Shown in pieces: positions 25,101 through 34,364 of a stretch of DNA of 64,000 nt (its first letter is position 1; the number at the start of each line of letters is the position of its first letter). The notes beneath the pieces are model-generated. The model was not told the origin of the DNA. It did not search any database and was given only the letters and a program-made list of their open reading frames with translations. The stretch is from Acidobacteriaceae bacterium KBS 89 (lineage in GTDB: Bacteria; Acidobacteriota; Terriglobia; Terriglobales; Acidobacteriaceae). The DNA is taken from assembly GCA_000381605.1 (NCBI GenBank), contig KB906756.1:806001-870000 (forward strand), given 5' to 3'. The position numbers were made by a program, and so were the translations under genes.

Positions 25101-28100
25101 TCCATCTCCGTTTCCGAGGTACACGGCGAGGGCGCCGTTCGATCCAGCAGCCAGGTCTGGCTTGCCGTCGTGGTTGAAGTCGCCCACAGCAATTACGTAC
25201 TGGGGGGTCGTCGCCGAAATAGTTGATGCAACTGTAAAACTGCCGTCCCCGCTACCCAACAAAATCGTCAGGCCTCCGGGATATGACTCATTAGCAAGAG
25301 CAAGGTCGGCCACTCCGTCGCCGTTAAAGTCGGCCTGGACAAATGACCGTACGAAGCCTCCCGGAGAGGAACCGAAGACGGATGGGGTAAAGGTTCCATC
25401 TCCGTGGCCCAGCTGCACCGTCACGTAACCGTTTTGGCTGAGCACAGCGAGATCCTGCAATCCATCACCATTCATGTCGGCCACGACGATGCTGGTCGGC
25501 TGTGGAAGCGTAAATAGCGGTGTTGTGGAAGCTGTAAACGTACCATCCCCGTTGCCAAGGTAGATGACTACGGTTGAGTTCGCTGAAACTACTACAGCAA
25601 GGTCGACGTTTCCATCCCGATTGAAGTCACCCGCTACGATCCGGCTGGGCGTCGCGCCAATCTGCAATGCAGTACCCGCTGTGAACGTACCTCTATTGCT
25701 GCCGAGCAAGATAGATACCGTAGTCGACAACGCATTCGATACCGCAAGATCTGGAATCCCGTCTCCATTGAAATCGCCAGAGGCCGTAAAGGCTGCGCCC
25801 AACCCTACAGGAATCGTCAGCGCAATGGCCTCCGTTAGCTTTGTTGTACTGCCCCCTGCCGCAGCAGACGTCAGCACGGTATTGTTGGCGGAGTTGTTGA
25901 ACGAAACACTGCCAGTCGGAGCTTCCGGCCCCTGCGCTGTAACTGTCGCCGTCAGAGTGTAATTGCCTGCAGTCCCACTTTGCGTGAGCGCTGTGGTTGT
26001 CGGCAATGATGCCGTCACCGTCAGCGGAGTCGATGCAGAGCTGCTCGTCAGAGTCCCGCTCGTGCCCGCGAAGACAGCCTTATACGCACCTACTACTGTC
26101 CTCGGCATAAAGCGGAATACAGCATTGCCGTTATTGTTCAACTGAGCCGTAGCTATCTGATGTACGGAATCGCAGTACGATGCGCCGGCGTCGCAAAGAT
26201 ATACCTGGCCAGCCGTCACCGGATTCGGGCCGACACTCACCGCCGCTGTTGCGGTAACCATCGTTCCCTGTGCTACCGTTGAGACCGCATTGCCATTAGC
26301 AGTAAAGGCCAGCGTCGTTGAAGAAGCAACTGCTCCGCCATTGGTAACGGTCAACAAAAGCGACGTCGAATTAGTTATCGATCCTGAGGTTCCTGTAACT
26401 GTCACGGTGCTACCGCCTGCAGATGCAGTGTTGTCGGCAGTCAGCGTCAACGTACTGCTCGTCGTTGCTGTTGCTGGCGAAAACGTCGCTGTGACGCCCG
26501 CAGGTAGGCCGCTCGCTGAAAGGTTCACTCCATTCGCGAAGCCGTTTACAGGCACAACACTTATCGTCGATTCGCTGGCGGCTCCAGGCGCAACGAAGAC
26601 CCTGTTCGGCGCCGCCGCCAGTGAAAAACCACCCATATTCACTATGACCTGCGTTGTAATCGAGTTGGTGATACTGCCAGATGTACCGGTAATAGTGAAC
26701 GTCGTAGTTCCCGGAGAGGCCGTGCTGGTTGCCGTTAGCGTCACCGTACTCGAGCCTGTTGCCGGATTCGGCGAGAAGGAAGCGGCCACCCGACTCGGCA
26801 GTCCGGAAGCGCTCAGATTCACACTACCCGTGAAGCCATACAGTGGGTTTACCGTCACCGACGAGGTCGCGCTGGCTCCCTGGTTCAGGTTGAGGCTGAA
26901 GGGCCCATACAGACTAAAGGTCGGCGCCGCGACGGTAAGGCTCATCGTGGTCGTTTGTACCTGTGAGCCGGACGTTCCGGTGATCGTCAAAGTGCTGGTG
27001 CCAACTGCGGCTGTGCTTGCTGCTGCAAACTGAATTGAGCTGCTGTAGGTTGTCGGGTTCGCCGCGAAGGTAGCCGTCACGCCACTTGGCAGGCCCGAGA
27101 TCGACAGGCTCACATTGCCATTGAAACCGTTCTGCTGTTGGATGTAGACGTACCCCGTACCAGTCGATCCCTGCCCTATTGTCGACGCATAGGCACCATA
27201 AAGCGTGAACGAAGGAACACCCACAGTAAGTGTCAAGGTGGTGGTCTGGGCAAGCGAGCCCGAGATACCGGTGATCGTTAAAGGATATTGGCCAGCAGCG
27301 ACGCTGCTATTTACTGTGAACGTAAGTTGGTTATAGTACGAAGTCGTCGGATTCGGCGAGAAGGTTGCAGTAACACCGCTCGGCAGGCCGGACACCGACA
27401 GAGTCACCGGACTGTTGAAACCGTTAACGTCATTTATATAGACCGCCGTGGTTGAAGTCTGCCCCTGTCCAACGGTCAATTGATAGGCTGAGAGGGTGAA
27501 CGATGGTACTCCCACGACCAGGGTCATCGTGGTCGTTTTAATCAGAGAGCCCGAAGTTCCGGTAATCGTTACGGGATATTGGCCAGCAGCAACGCTGCTG
27601 CTTACGTTGATCGTTACCTGAGTAGAGTACCCAGTCGTTGGATTCGGCGCGAAGGTCGCGGTTACACCGCTGGGGAGCCCTGAAGCCGACAAAGTCACCG
27701 CGCCGGTAAAGCCATAGAGCTGGTTGACGTAGACGTATGCCGTCCCACTTAGCCCTTGCCCCACCGTCACGCTGTTGGAGGAGAGCGTAAAGGTCGGTGC
27801 GCTGACGATCAGTGTGAGCGATGTTGTCACCGTTTGGCTTCCGGAAACGCCTGTAATCGTCAGGGGATATTGTCCCGGTGCCGTGGAAGCACCCACATTA
27901 AACGTCATATAGGAGTAGGTTGATGTGCCGGGAATCGTACTAGGGTTGAACGATACGGTCACGCCACTCGGCAGTCCGGATGCCGACAAGGTGACACCAC
28001 CAGCAAAACCGTACAGACGCTGGATGTTGACATAGTAACCGTTGCTCGTGCCCGTTCCCATCGTGAGGGTTCCGAGCGGGCTCATCGTGAAGGTCGGAGC

Positions 28101-31028
28101 AGCCACCGTCAAATTCAAAGTAGTGGCCTGCGTCAGCGACCCCGATGTGCCGGTGATCGTAAGCGGATATAGCCCCGGCGTCACTGAATTTGTTGCGTAT
28201 AGGTAGAGTGAACTGTAAGAAGTCGTGGGGTTTGTCACCCAGAGCGCCGTTACACCGCCAGGCAATCCGGAGACGGATAATGCGACATTGCCTGTAAAAC
28301 CATACTCATCTGTCACATAAACGTACGACGAACCGGAGCTACCCTGCCCCACGGTAACACTGCCTCCCGATGACAACACAAATGTTGGCGCCATCACGTT
28401 CAGGGTGACGGAAGTCGAGGCGGTCAACGCTCCGGATGTTCCCATAATCGTTACTGTGCTCTGCCCCGTAGGCGTCGTACTGCTGGCGTTGAATGTCAGC
28501 GTCGATGTACTCGTCGTAGGGTTCGTCAAAAACGTTGCCGTAACTCCGGCGGGCAGGTTCGTTGCCGCGAGCGTCACACTGCCGGAGAAGCCGTTTTCTG
28601 GAAACACTTCGACATACGTTGACGCGGAACTGCCCTGTCCTACGTTAACGGAAGAACCTGCGTACAGCACGAATTGTGGACCCGTGACCGCGAGCTTGAG
28701 TGTTGTCGTCGCTGTAATACTGCCAGAGGTCCCGGTAATGGTCAGCGAACTCGTACCGCCCGCCGCTGAGGCGCTCGCAGTCAGGGTCATCGTGCTCGTG
28801 CCAATAGTTGAAGCCGGGGAGAACGAGGCCGTCACGCCGCTCGGCAATCCTGCGATTGAGAGATTCACGCTGCCCGTAAAGCCGTACTCAGGCACCACGG
28901 TAATCGTGGCTGTCACGGATTTTCCCGGATTGAGGGTGAATCCATTCGACGACGGCACAAGAGCAAAGGCCGGCGTATGAATCGAAAGCGTCAGATTTGT
29001 GTTTTGTGTGAACGAGCCCGAAGTACCTGTCACCGTGATCGGAAGATCCTGCTGCACGACGGAGCTGTCAGCTGAAAACGTCAGCACGTCCGAGGCCGTC
29101 GCCGGATTTGACGCAAATGAAGCCGTCACACCGCTTGGCAGCGTCGAGGTAACAGCTAGATTGACACCGCCCGTAAACCCCCCGGCATCGGTGATTTTGA
29201 TCGTAGTTGTGCCGGTGCTTCCGATTGGCAGCTGCACCTTGCTCTGCAAGCTGGTCAACCAGAAACCCGGTACCTGCGGTCCAGCCAGATCGTCGATCAG
29301 TCCCTGTCCATTCGCGCTGCCCCAGCCCGTCGTCAAGTCATAGCCGGCAACTGCGCTGAACCATAACGACTGATTCTCAGTCTTGTTGTTTCCGGAGACG
29401 ATGTCATGCAAGTCGTTGCCGGCGTTCGCTCCCTGAGCCAGCTGGTACAGAGGCGGATTCAGAAATCCGATGCCGCCGGAAGGCGCAGTTCCTGCCTCCA
29501 CTGCCTGCTGGTTCACCAGCGCCATAAAACCAGCCCAGCGCGGCGCCGCAAAGCTAGTTCCTGCCCAGTCGCCGTAGCACGCGTGCGCCTGGCAGCTGTA
29601 GTTGTCGAAATCCGCTTCCATTGCGACATCCGGGACATTGCGCAACGTAGGAGACCCGCCATTGGCAGTAGTCGCCAGGCCGGTCTGATAACTCGGTTGA
29701 GGAATACCATCCGAGCTAATACCACCGCCGCTGCCAGCACCTTCCGAGTTCCATACCGTCTCGGAGACCCAAGCCCCGCCTGGGCCGCTCGTCGTCAGGT
29801 GCGTACCGCCCACCGTAGTCACATACTGGTCTTCGGCCGGGTAAAAAAACGGACTGATAGCCGCGTCGAAAGCTCCATCATCTCCGGAGGCCGCAAAAAA
29901 GCTCTGCCCTTGCGCTGCCATCTCCTCAAAGAACACATCGTCCGCTGCCGGATCGGCTGGCAGCCAGCCCCAGGAACAACTCAGTTGCTTGGCGATGTTC
30001 TCTGAGGCCATCGAGTTCAAGATGTGCGCGTCATCCAGCCCGGAACCGATGTAGACACGCACCTGGCTCAGGCCGGGAGCCATTCCAATCGCCTGCACAA
30101 TGTCCAGCACCTGCTCGCCGTCACCGTAGGGCCCTTCTGGACCACCCGTAGCACCATCCAGAAGCACGTTGTTGATCGGAACATTGGTCGTCTGCCCGGC
30201 GTTGCTGAACGTCAACGTAACATCGGTCATGTCATAGCCGCCGAACTCGAGGAGGCCTACCGCCTGTCCCGTGCCGTCCAGCGTCGTACCCCCGTAGTAG
30301 GCTGCACGCATATCGCTGCCTAGATACGAGGTGCCCGGACCAGAGCCATTCACTGCAAGTGGAGCCGCCTGGCCAGCCATCTTGCGATGCATAAAATGAC
30401 GTGGCTTGGAGAAGTTGTCCAGCCCCGCAATGTGCCAGACGGGCACATTCAGTCGCATTGAAGGCTCGCGGTCCGGAGAGAAGAACGTTCGATTCTCCGT
30501 GGGATGTTGGTATGTCTTCAACTGCAGGTTGAATGCTGCATTCACCTGAGCAGCTGAGCCGCTCAACGGAACAATCAGGCGATTCGCCGGGGCGGCTTCA
30601 ACTTTCAAACCTTGCGAGCGCAAATACGTCGCCACCGCTGCATAGTCATCTTCAGTCGGCCCAAACTGCTCCGTGAACTGCGCCACTGTGAGAAAGTGAT
30701 GGTAGTCCGGGCTGGATCGATCGTAGAGCCGCTGGAAAAGGCCATTCAATGCGGCCTGGTTACGCAAAGGCAATATCACCGAGAGGTGCATCTGCGTGTC
30801 GTCAGGGAGCCGCCCCATAAGGGCAGCGCGCCTCTCAGTCACCTCCTGCCGCACATGGTGGTGCATCGCCTGCGGCCGCACTTCCTGTGCACGCATCGCG
30901 GACAAACACGTACAAAGTGTCAACGCGAGCGTTGTCAAACTGACAAGGCAGTTCGAACCTCGGCGGTACAAACGGCAGAGAAACACAACAAACAGCAATA
31001 GACCAACAACACGACGAGCGACTCTCAC
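22197..31028 (-). CDS. Giant secreted sedolisin (S53) with Ig, VCBS and MBG repeats
   Basis: 2943 residues. An N-terminal hydrophobic export segment is followed by a pro-kumamolisin activation domain (~60-200: LYDRSSPDYHHFLTVAQF) and an S53 peptidase domain (~230-580) with catalytic Glu/Asp in GDGEQVLDIV (~305-309), oxyanion Asp in ASGDDGAF (~381) and nucleophile Ser in GTSFAAP (~490). Residues ~600-1570 are ~11 Ig-like repeats of ~85 residues (GFTGAVTLSASGLPSGVTAT type). Residues ~1740-2050 are FG-GAP/VCBS repeats (GDFNGDGIPDLAV), and ~2200-2680 three to four MBG units. The C-terminus has an Ig-like domain, a membrane segment with an Arg-rich stop, a second hydrophobic Cys-Gly-rich segment and a short Ig tail. 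Probably a surface-displayed acid protease/adhesin. Confidence 0.9.
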   Translation of the reverse strand: MRVARRVVGLLLFVVFLCRLYRRGSNCLVSLTTLALTLCTCLSAMRAQEVRPQAMHHHVRQEVTERRAALMGRLPDDTQMHLSVILPLRNQAALNGLFQRLYDRSSPDYHHFLTVAQFTEQFGPTEDDYAAVATYLRSQGLKVEAAPANRLIVPLSGSAAQVNAAFNLQLKTYQHPTENRTFFSPDREPSMRLNVPVWHIAGLDNFSKPRHFMHRKMAGQAAPLAVNGSGPGTSYLGSDMRAAYYGGTTLDGTGQAVGLLEFGGYDMTDVTLTFSNAGQTTNVPINNVLLDGATGGPEGPYGDGEQVLDIVQAIGMAPGLSQVRVYIGSGLDDAHILNSMASENIAKQLSCSWGWLPADPAADDVFFEEMAAQGQSFFAASGDDGAFDAAISPFFYPAEDQYVTTVGGTHLTTSGPGGAWVSETVWNSEGAGSGGGISSDGIPQPSYQTGLATTANGGSPTLRNVPDVAMEADFDNYSCQAHACYGDWAGTSFAAPRWAGFMALVNQQAVEAGTAPSGGIGFLNPPLYQLAQGANAGNDLHDIVSGNNKTENQSLWFSAVAGYDLTTGWGSANGQGLIDDLAGPQVPGFWLTSLQSKVQLPIGSTGTTTIKITDAGGFTGGVNLAVTSTLPSGVTASFASNPATASDVLTFSADSSVVQQDLPITVTGTSGSFTQNTNLTLSIHTPAFALVPSSNGFTLNPGKSVTATITVVPEYGFTGSVNLSIAGLPSGVTASFSPASTIGTSTMTLTASASAAGGTSSLTITGTSGSITATTTLKLAVTGPQFVLYAGSSVNVGQGSSASTYVEVFPENGFSGSVTLAATNLPAGVTATFLTNPTTSTSTLTFNASSTTPTGQSTVTIMGTSGALTASTSVTLNVMAPTFVLSSGGSVTVGQGSSGSSYVYVTDEYGFTGNVALSVSGLPGGVTALWVTNPTTSYSSLYLYATNSVTPGLYPLTITGTSGSLTQATTLNLTVAAPTFTMSPLGTLTMGTGTSNGYYVNIQRLYGFAGGVTLSASGLPSGVTVSFNPSTIPGTSTYSYMTFNVGASTAPGQYPLTITGVSGSQTVTTSLTLIVSAPTFTLSSNSVTVGQGLSGTAYVYVNQLYGFTGAVTLSASGLPSGVTATFAPNPTTGYSTQVTINVSSSVAAGQYPVTITGTSGSLIKTTTMTLVVGVPSFTLSAYQLTVGQGQTSTTAVYINDVNGFNSPVTLSVSGLPSGVTATFSPNPTTSYYNQLTFTVNSSVAAGQYPLTITGISGSLAQTTTLTLTVGVPSFTLYGAYASTIGQGSTGTGYVYIQQQNGFNGNVSLSISGLPSGVTATFAANPTTYSSSIQFAAASTAAVGTSTLTITGTSGSQVQTTTMSLTVAAPTFSLYGPFSLNLNQGASATSSVTVNPLYGFTGSVNLSASGLPSRVAASFSPNPATGSSTVTLTATSTASPGTTTFTITGTSGSITNSITTQVIVNMGGFSLAAAPNRVFVAPGAASESTISVVPVNGFANGVNLSASGLPAGVTATFSPATATTSSTLTLTADNTASAGGSTVTVTGTSGSITNSTSLLLTVTNGGAVASSTTLAFTANGNAVSTVAQGTMVTATAAVSVGPNPVTAGQVYLCDAGASYCDSVHQIATAQLNNNGNAVFRFMPRTVVGAYKAVFAGTSGTLTSSSASTPLTVTASLPTTTALTQSGTAGNYTLTATVTAQGPEAPTGSVSFNNSANNTVLTSAAAGGSTTKLTEAIALTIPVGLGAAFTASGDFNGDGIPDLAVSNALSTTVSILLGSNRGTFTAGTALQIGATPSRIVAGDFNRDGNVDLAVVVSANSTVVIYLGNGDGTFTASTTPLFTLPQPTSIVVADMNGDGLQDLAVLSQNGYVTVQLGHGDGTFTPSVFGSSPGGFVRSFVQADFNGDGVADLALANESYPGGLTILLGSGDGSFTVASTISATTPQYVIAVGDFNHDGKPDLAAGSNGALAVYLGNGDGTFTQAANALSTGYIFSLAVGDINNDGNPDLIAADVNSAKIITLLGKGDGTFSTAAAVAVSGQPEGLIVGDWDGDGVLDIGVANYYSNSVTIIRSQLAQTVTAIARNVSPNQPGQNMIQANYQGDNSYASSTSGTVTLVGNKVTPTVTLMPSSSAISASAPLTVSVQVTYSISSSAPSGTIILTSGSFTSAVVALASGGGTITVPAGTLVVGTDTLTVTYTPDSASAALYNTATGIGSVSVSQGLPTVTWATPASIPYGTALSGAQLNATASTPGAFLYNLAAGTILHAGQHTLSVTFAPTDTANYQSATSSVVLNVDQAPLSVSANNMSRVYGTANPTFTGSLNGVVNGDTFTETFSTLATNSSQAGTYAIVPSVSGADLTDYTITMTNGILSILPAPTTITWRTPASIAYGTALSEMQLNATSSTAGTFSYAPAVGSVLQAGPNTLSVTFTPADTTNYQNATSSVLLTVNKAPLSISANDASRAYGAANPTFSGSVNGAINGDTVSETFSTSATSTSPVGTYTIVPSVTGANLADYTVTATNGTLTILPSSNTITWTTPGAIPYGTTLGGAQLNATSSTAGTFSYSPASGMVLQPGQHTLSVTFTPTDTTNCQSATSSVLLTVNKVPLSIGANNISRVYGTANPTFSGVLTGAVNGDTFTEAFSTSATTLSQAGTYAIVPSVSGANLTDYTVAASNGTLTILPASTTTTFALSNQNLTVTAMVSSTSAGAPTGSVMFYAGQTLLGTGSLSGGTASISLTSFPSGDVSLSAQYGGDGNFSASTSTSIPVLTFAAGSPTLTLASSGTATDNFSVAVPSGYSGTLQFSCSGLPQNTSCSFLPASVTFSGTATTASTALTLTTGGMARMDSTPLKDMRADVILWTAFALPGLLPLMITKRRRLIARLRTMSVLMLLCSACVWFTGCGGSGGKLSESVTPPVALSGNYTIQVMASGPAGVSTSTAITLTVQ

Positions 31029-31925
31029 GTACTCTCCCGAGTAGCCATCCGTCCCCAGGGGCCGGCAGCAAATATTGCAAATCGGCGCCAGGCACAGTCC
31101 TAACCGTGCTGTTATACCGATGAAATTTTTAGTTCTGAAACGCAGCTGAGTCTATCACGCAAGTCGAAATTACAAGTCCAATAAATTTGGGAATCCACCC
31201 CTTTGAAGTTGATGCCAAAACGCGGATCCCTGAAGCAGCGAGCAAGGTCGTGGACTATGTGAATGTGTTCAGATCCACGGGAGTGGTGCTCCTAATCCAC
31301 TTCCGCAACGCTTGCTTTGATGAGGGAACGGGGCCTGTCAGCGCATCTCCTATAACATTAAAGTTGTAGAGCGTTTATTGGATCAACCTGCCGTCGCACA
31401 GCGATCATGACCTCAGTTTGAGTGGGCGGCCGAGGCGCTTATAAAATGTTGCTCTTTTCGCGGATAACTTGGGGTAGGTAACGGGCAACGCACTTCTCGC
31501 CAGTTGAGGAATGACTGACGAGAAGCCGACCTATGAGGATCACCCTGAGTTCGTGAGTCCCTCAGTGATTTTGTACGAAATTGGACGATGCAGAGACACA
31601 GGGGAATTCGGGGGACACGATACCCATTCCCGCCGCTTCGTCGAATTACTTTGCATGCCCCGGACACTTCACAGCGGGTTGAGAGGTTTCAGCATGACTC
31701 TTCTGGCTGGATCAATCTCGATTCAACAGCAGCTTAAACTGTGAATGGGTATCCCCCCCGTAGTATCCCGGTTGTGGCGCGCGATGGGAGCATTCGCCGA
31801 TCTTCATCCCCGCTATAGACCGTTCGTCACGAATAGCTTTACACGCGATTTTTGCGACTGCTAGGGTGAGTCCAGTTTTAACCAGTGCCCGTTATCAAAC
31901 TATAGCCCTCAATAGGGAGCGTGAG
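31029..31925. other. Gap between sedolisin and PhoD genes
   Basis: About 900 bp. The only ORF worth noting is 31511-31744 (+), 77 codons (DEKPTYEDHPEFVSPSV...), which has no recognisable family and a poor ribosome site. The rest looks like untranscribed remnant sequence plus the promoter region of the next gene. Confidence 0.4.
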
Positions 31926-33977
31926 ATGGATCGACGGCGATTTCTGGCGAGCGCTGCTTCTTTAGGAATCATTGGCGTGTGGGCGACGCGATCGGCTGCC
32001 GCGCCGTCGCGAGTCGTATGGCGGGAGGACCGTGCGTCTTTTCCCCAAGGAGTCGCATCGGGCGATCCGGACGATCACAGCGTGGTCTTGTGGACCCGAC
32101 GGCCATTCGAACAGGGCGAGCGGCAGGCGCTGACGGTGGAAGTGGCGCGAGATGCGGATTTCCGCAGCGTCGTTGCCAGGGCGCGCGTGCCGGTGCTGGC
32201 GGCGGCCGACTGGACGTGCCGCGCGCTGGTCGGCGGCCTCTTGCCGGCGACGATCTATTGGTACCGCTTCACCGACGACAGCGGCGCCGGCAGCCGGGTG
32301 GGGCGCACGATCACCGCGCCGCGCGCCACCGACCCGCGCCCCGTCCGCTTCGCCTTCGTGTCGTGCAACAGCGTCAATGAAGGCGCGCAGAACGCCTTTC
32401 GCCGGATGATCTGGGAGGACGAGCGCGCGCCAGCCGATCGCAAGCTCGGCTTCGTGCTCCATCTGGGCGACTTTATCTACGAAGTCGTCGAATATCCCGA
32501 CGAGGTGTCGCACCGCTATTCGCGCTCCGTCTACGACCTTGGCCGCATTCCAGACGGCCGCAAAGTGGGCAATTTCCACGTGCCGACCAACCTCGCCGGC
32601 TATCGTCATGTCTACCGCGCACATATCGACGATCCCGATATCCAGGACGCGCGCGCGCATTTTCCGTTCGTGTGCATCGGCGACAACCACGAATTCTCGT
32701 GGCAAGGCTGGCAGAGCTTCATCGAATACGGCGGCAAGGTCGAGCCCGCGCAGCCGCTGCGCGTCGCCGCCAATCAGGCGTGGTGGGAATATGTCCCGTC
32801 GCGCGTCCGCAAGGCCTCGGGCCCCGGGCTCGATCAGTTCGGCCCGCCCGCCGTGACGGTGGCACCGATCGATACGCTCGACGATCATGGGTTCGGCACC
32901 GAGGCCAACAACCGCACCGCCGTCGGCAGCATGACCGCCTATCGCGCGCTGCGCTACGGCAAGCATGTCGATCTGATCCTCACCGACTTCCACAGCTACG
33001 CGATGCGGAATCCCGGGGAGCGGCCCGAGACGGACGTGTTCGACTCCAGCTTTCCGGTGGTTCCGCAGGAGCTGATGGAGATCATCGACGGGGGCAAGGA
33101 CTATGCTGGCGGCAATCCCCCCGCGACGATCACCATCGGCGACAAGAGCGCGCCCAATTTCCGCAAGGACGAGCCCGCCTACACCATGCTCGGCCGCGAG
33201 CAGAAAGAGTGGCTCAAAGAGCGGCTGACGCGGTCGACTGCAACCTGGAAGATCTGGGGCGCGACCAACGGCACGCTCGACATGCGGACCGATCCGCAGA
33301 ACCTGCCCGCCGGACTGGCGAAGGACAAATGGCCGGGCAAGGATTTCGGCACCTTCGCCGGCGGCGATTTCAGCGGGGCGTTCAGCGAGCGTACCGAAAT
33401 CTATGACACCGTCCGCGACCACAAACTGTCGGGGTTCGTCACCATCTCGGGCGACCGCCACAGCTTCTGGGCCGGCTATGCCGCCCCCAAATTGCCGCCA
33501 GCCGGGTTCGACCCGGTCGGGCTGAGCTTCATCACCGGTTCGATCTCCGCTCCCGGTCTCGCCGAAGCGGCCGAATACATGAAGGACTTCCCGCTGCTTC
33601 CGCTGTTCGTGCGCAAGGCGCCGGGTGCCGCGCCCGAAGCGACGATCAACCTGACGATCAAGCACGGCGTGCGCGCGGCGCTCGAATATGCGGCGAGCGG
33701 CGACATCGCGAAGGCGCGGGCGGCGACCAATCCCGACGTCGCGCCGCACCTGGAATTCGTTGACATGGCCGGGCACGGCTATGCAGTGGTCAGCGCCGGC
33801 CCTGATGCGATCGATACCGAGTTCATCTGCATCGTCCGCCCGATCGCGCGCGCAACGACCCCCGACGGCGGTCCGCTGCGTTACCGTGTATCGCATCGTG
33901 CGAGGCTGTGGCGGCCGGGCACGCCGCCGAAGCTGGAGCAGCGGGTGCTTGAAGGGGATGCAAAGCTGTCAGTTTAA
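31926..33977 (+). CDS. phoD: PhoD-family alkaline phosphatase/phosphodiesterase, Tat-exported
   Basis: 683 residues. The Tat signal has twin Arg (MDRRRFLASAASLGIIG) and Ala-rich cleavage site. The PhoD N-terminal domain (~30-130, GVASGDPDDHSVVLWTR) precedes the metallophosphatase domain with YRFTDDSG, FVSCNS, LHLGDFIYE, CIGDNHEFSW, TDFHSY and SGDRHSFWAG, which supply metal ligands. It releases phosphate from mono- or diesters in the periplasm. It is GC-rich at third positions, with long CGCGCG runs and Asp/Arg codons typical of Sphingomonadales, unlike its neighbours, so recent transfer is likely. ATG 31926 follows AGGGAGCGTGAG; an upstream in-frame start at 31866 is less likely. Confidence 0.93.
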   Translation: MDRRRFLASAASLGIIGVWATRSAAAPSRVVWREDRASFPQGVASGDPDDHSVVLWTRRPFEQGERQALTVEVARDADFRSVVARARVPVLAAADWTCRALVGGLLPATIYWYRFTDDSGAGSRVGRTITAPRATDPRPVRFAFVSCNSVNEGAQNAFRRMIWEDERAPADRKLGFVLHLGDFIYEVVEYPDEVSHRYSRSVYDLGRIPDGRKVGNFHVPTNLAGYRHVYRAHIDDPDIQDARAHFPFVCIGDNHEFSWQGWQSFIEYGGKVEPAQPLRVAANQAWWEYVPSRVRKASGPGLDQFGPPAVTVAPIDTLDDHGFGTEANNRTAVGSMTAYRALRYGKHVDLILTDFHSYAMRNPGERPETDVFDSSFPVVPQELMEIIDGGKDYAGGNPPATITIGDKSAPNFRKDEPAYTMLGREQKEWLKERLTRSTATWKIWGATNGTLDMRTDPQNLPAGLAKDKWPGKDFGTFAGGDFSGAFSERTEIYDTVRDHKLSGFVTISGDRHSFWAGYAAPKLPPAGFDPVGLSFITGSISAPGLAEAAEYMKDFPLLPLFVRKAPGAAPEATINLTIKHGVRAALEYAASGDIAKARAATNPDVAPHLEFVDMAGHGYAVVSAGPDAIDTEFICIVRPIARATTPDGGPLRYRVSHRARLWRPGTPPKLEQRVLEGDAKLSV

Positions 33978-33997
33978 TGACTGTCATCGCATAGGCA

Positions 33998-34146
33998 GAA
34001 AAGCGTCCCACTCTCGGCCATGTGTTGCCGACGGGGCTCGGCAAGACCGAAACGATGCTCGCGACCAAATCTATCGCCGGCTTGATCGCTCGCTCGTGCT
34101 CGTGCCCAGCGATGCATTGCGGCGCCAGATTGCCAAGAAACCTTAG
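33998..34146 (+). pseudogene. SF2 helicase fragment (Walker A region)
   Basis: One frame reads HVLPTGLGKTETMLATKS (motif I, Walker A PTGLGKT). After a frameshift the next frame reads RSLVLVPSDALRRQIAKK (motif Ia). Together they are the ATP-binding start of a DEAD/DEAH helicase of the kind found in restriction and defence systems; everything else is gone. It begins ~20 bases after the PhoD stop and ends in unrelated sequence. Confidence 0.6.
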
Positions 34147-34183
34147 AAAACCTGGGGACAGACGGGACGTAAACCGATCCCGT

Positions 34184-34294
34184 GACGCTTTTGGTGCGAT
34201 TGTAGTGATTGCGGTTGCAGGCATGGCGGCTACGCTGCTTCCGGCGACGCGGGCATCGCGGGTTCAGATTGCATCCATGATGCGGGAGAACTGA
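34184..34294 (+). pseudogene. C-terminal stub of an FtsX/MacB-like (ADOP) permease
   Basis: The frame encodes AFGAIVVIAVAGMAATLLPA followed by TRASRVQIASMMREN and stop, the typical last transmembrane helix and PA-x-RA-x-R-V tail of acidobacterial ABC permeases. Nothing upstream belongs to such a gene; it is joined in frame by chance to the helicase fragment. Confidence 0.6.
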
Positions 34295-34323
34295 GGTTCT
34301 GGTCGGTTGGTTGGATGTATCAG

Positions 34324-34359
34324 GATCACTTCCTGCAAGCCGACTTGTCGGTACTGATC
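34324..34359. repeat. 36-nt GATC-ended repeat, copy 2
   Basis: GATCACTTCCTGCAAGCCGA, then CTTGTCGGTACTGATC; ends 6 bases before the stop of the SDR pseudogene. No palindromic repeat is attached here. Confidence 0.6.
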
Positions 34360-34364
34360 GGATA

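Noticed and set aside
24147..30323. Series of plus-strand ORFs opposite the giant protein
   Set aside because: Val/Pro-rich antisense shadows of the Ser/Thr-rich repeats; no independent signals.
31962..33896. 644-codon ORF on the minus strand
   Set aside because: Antisense shadow of the GC-rich PhoD gene; no domain, and the plus frame has all PhoD motifs.
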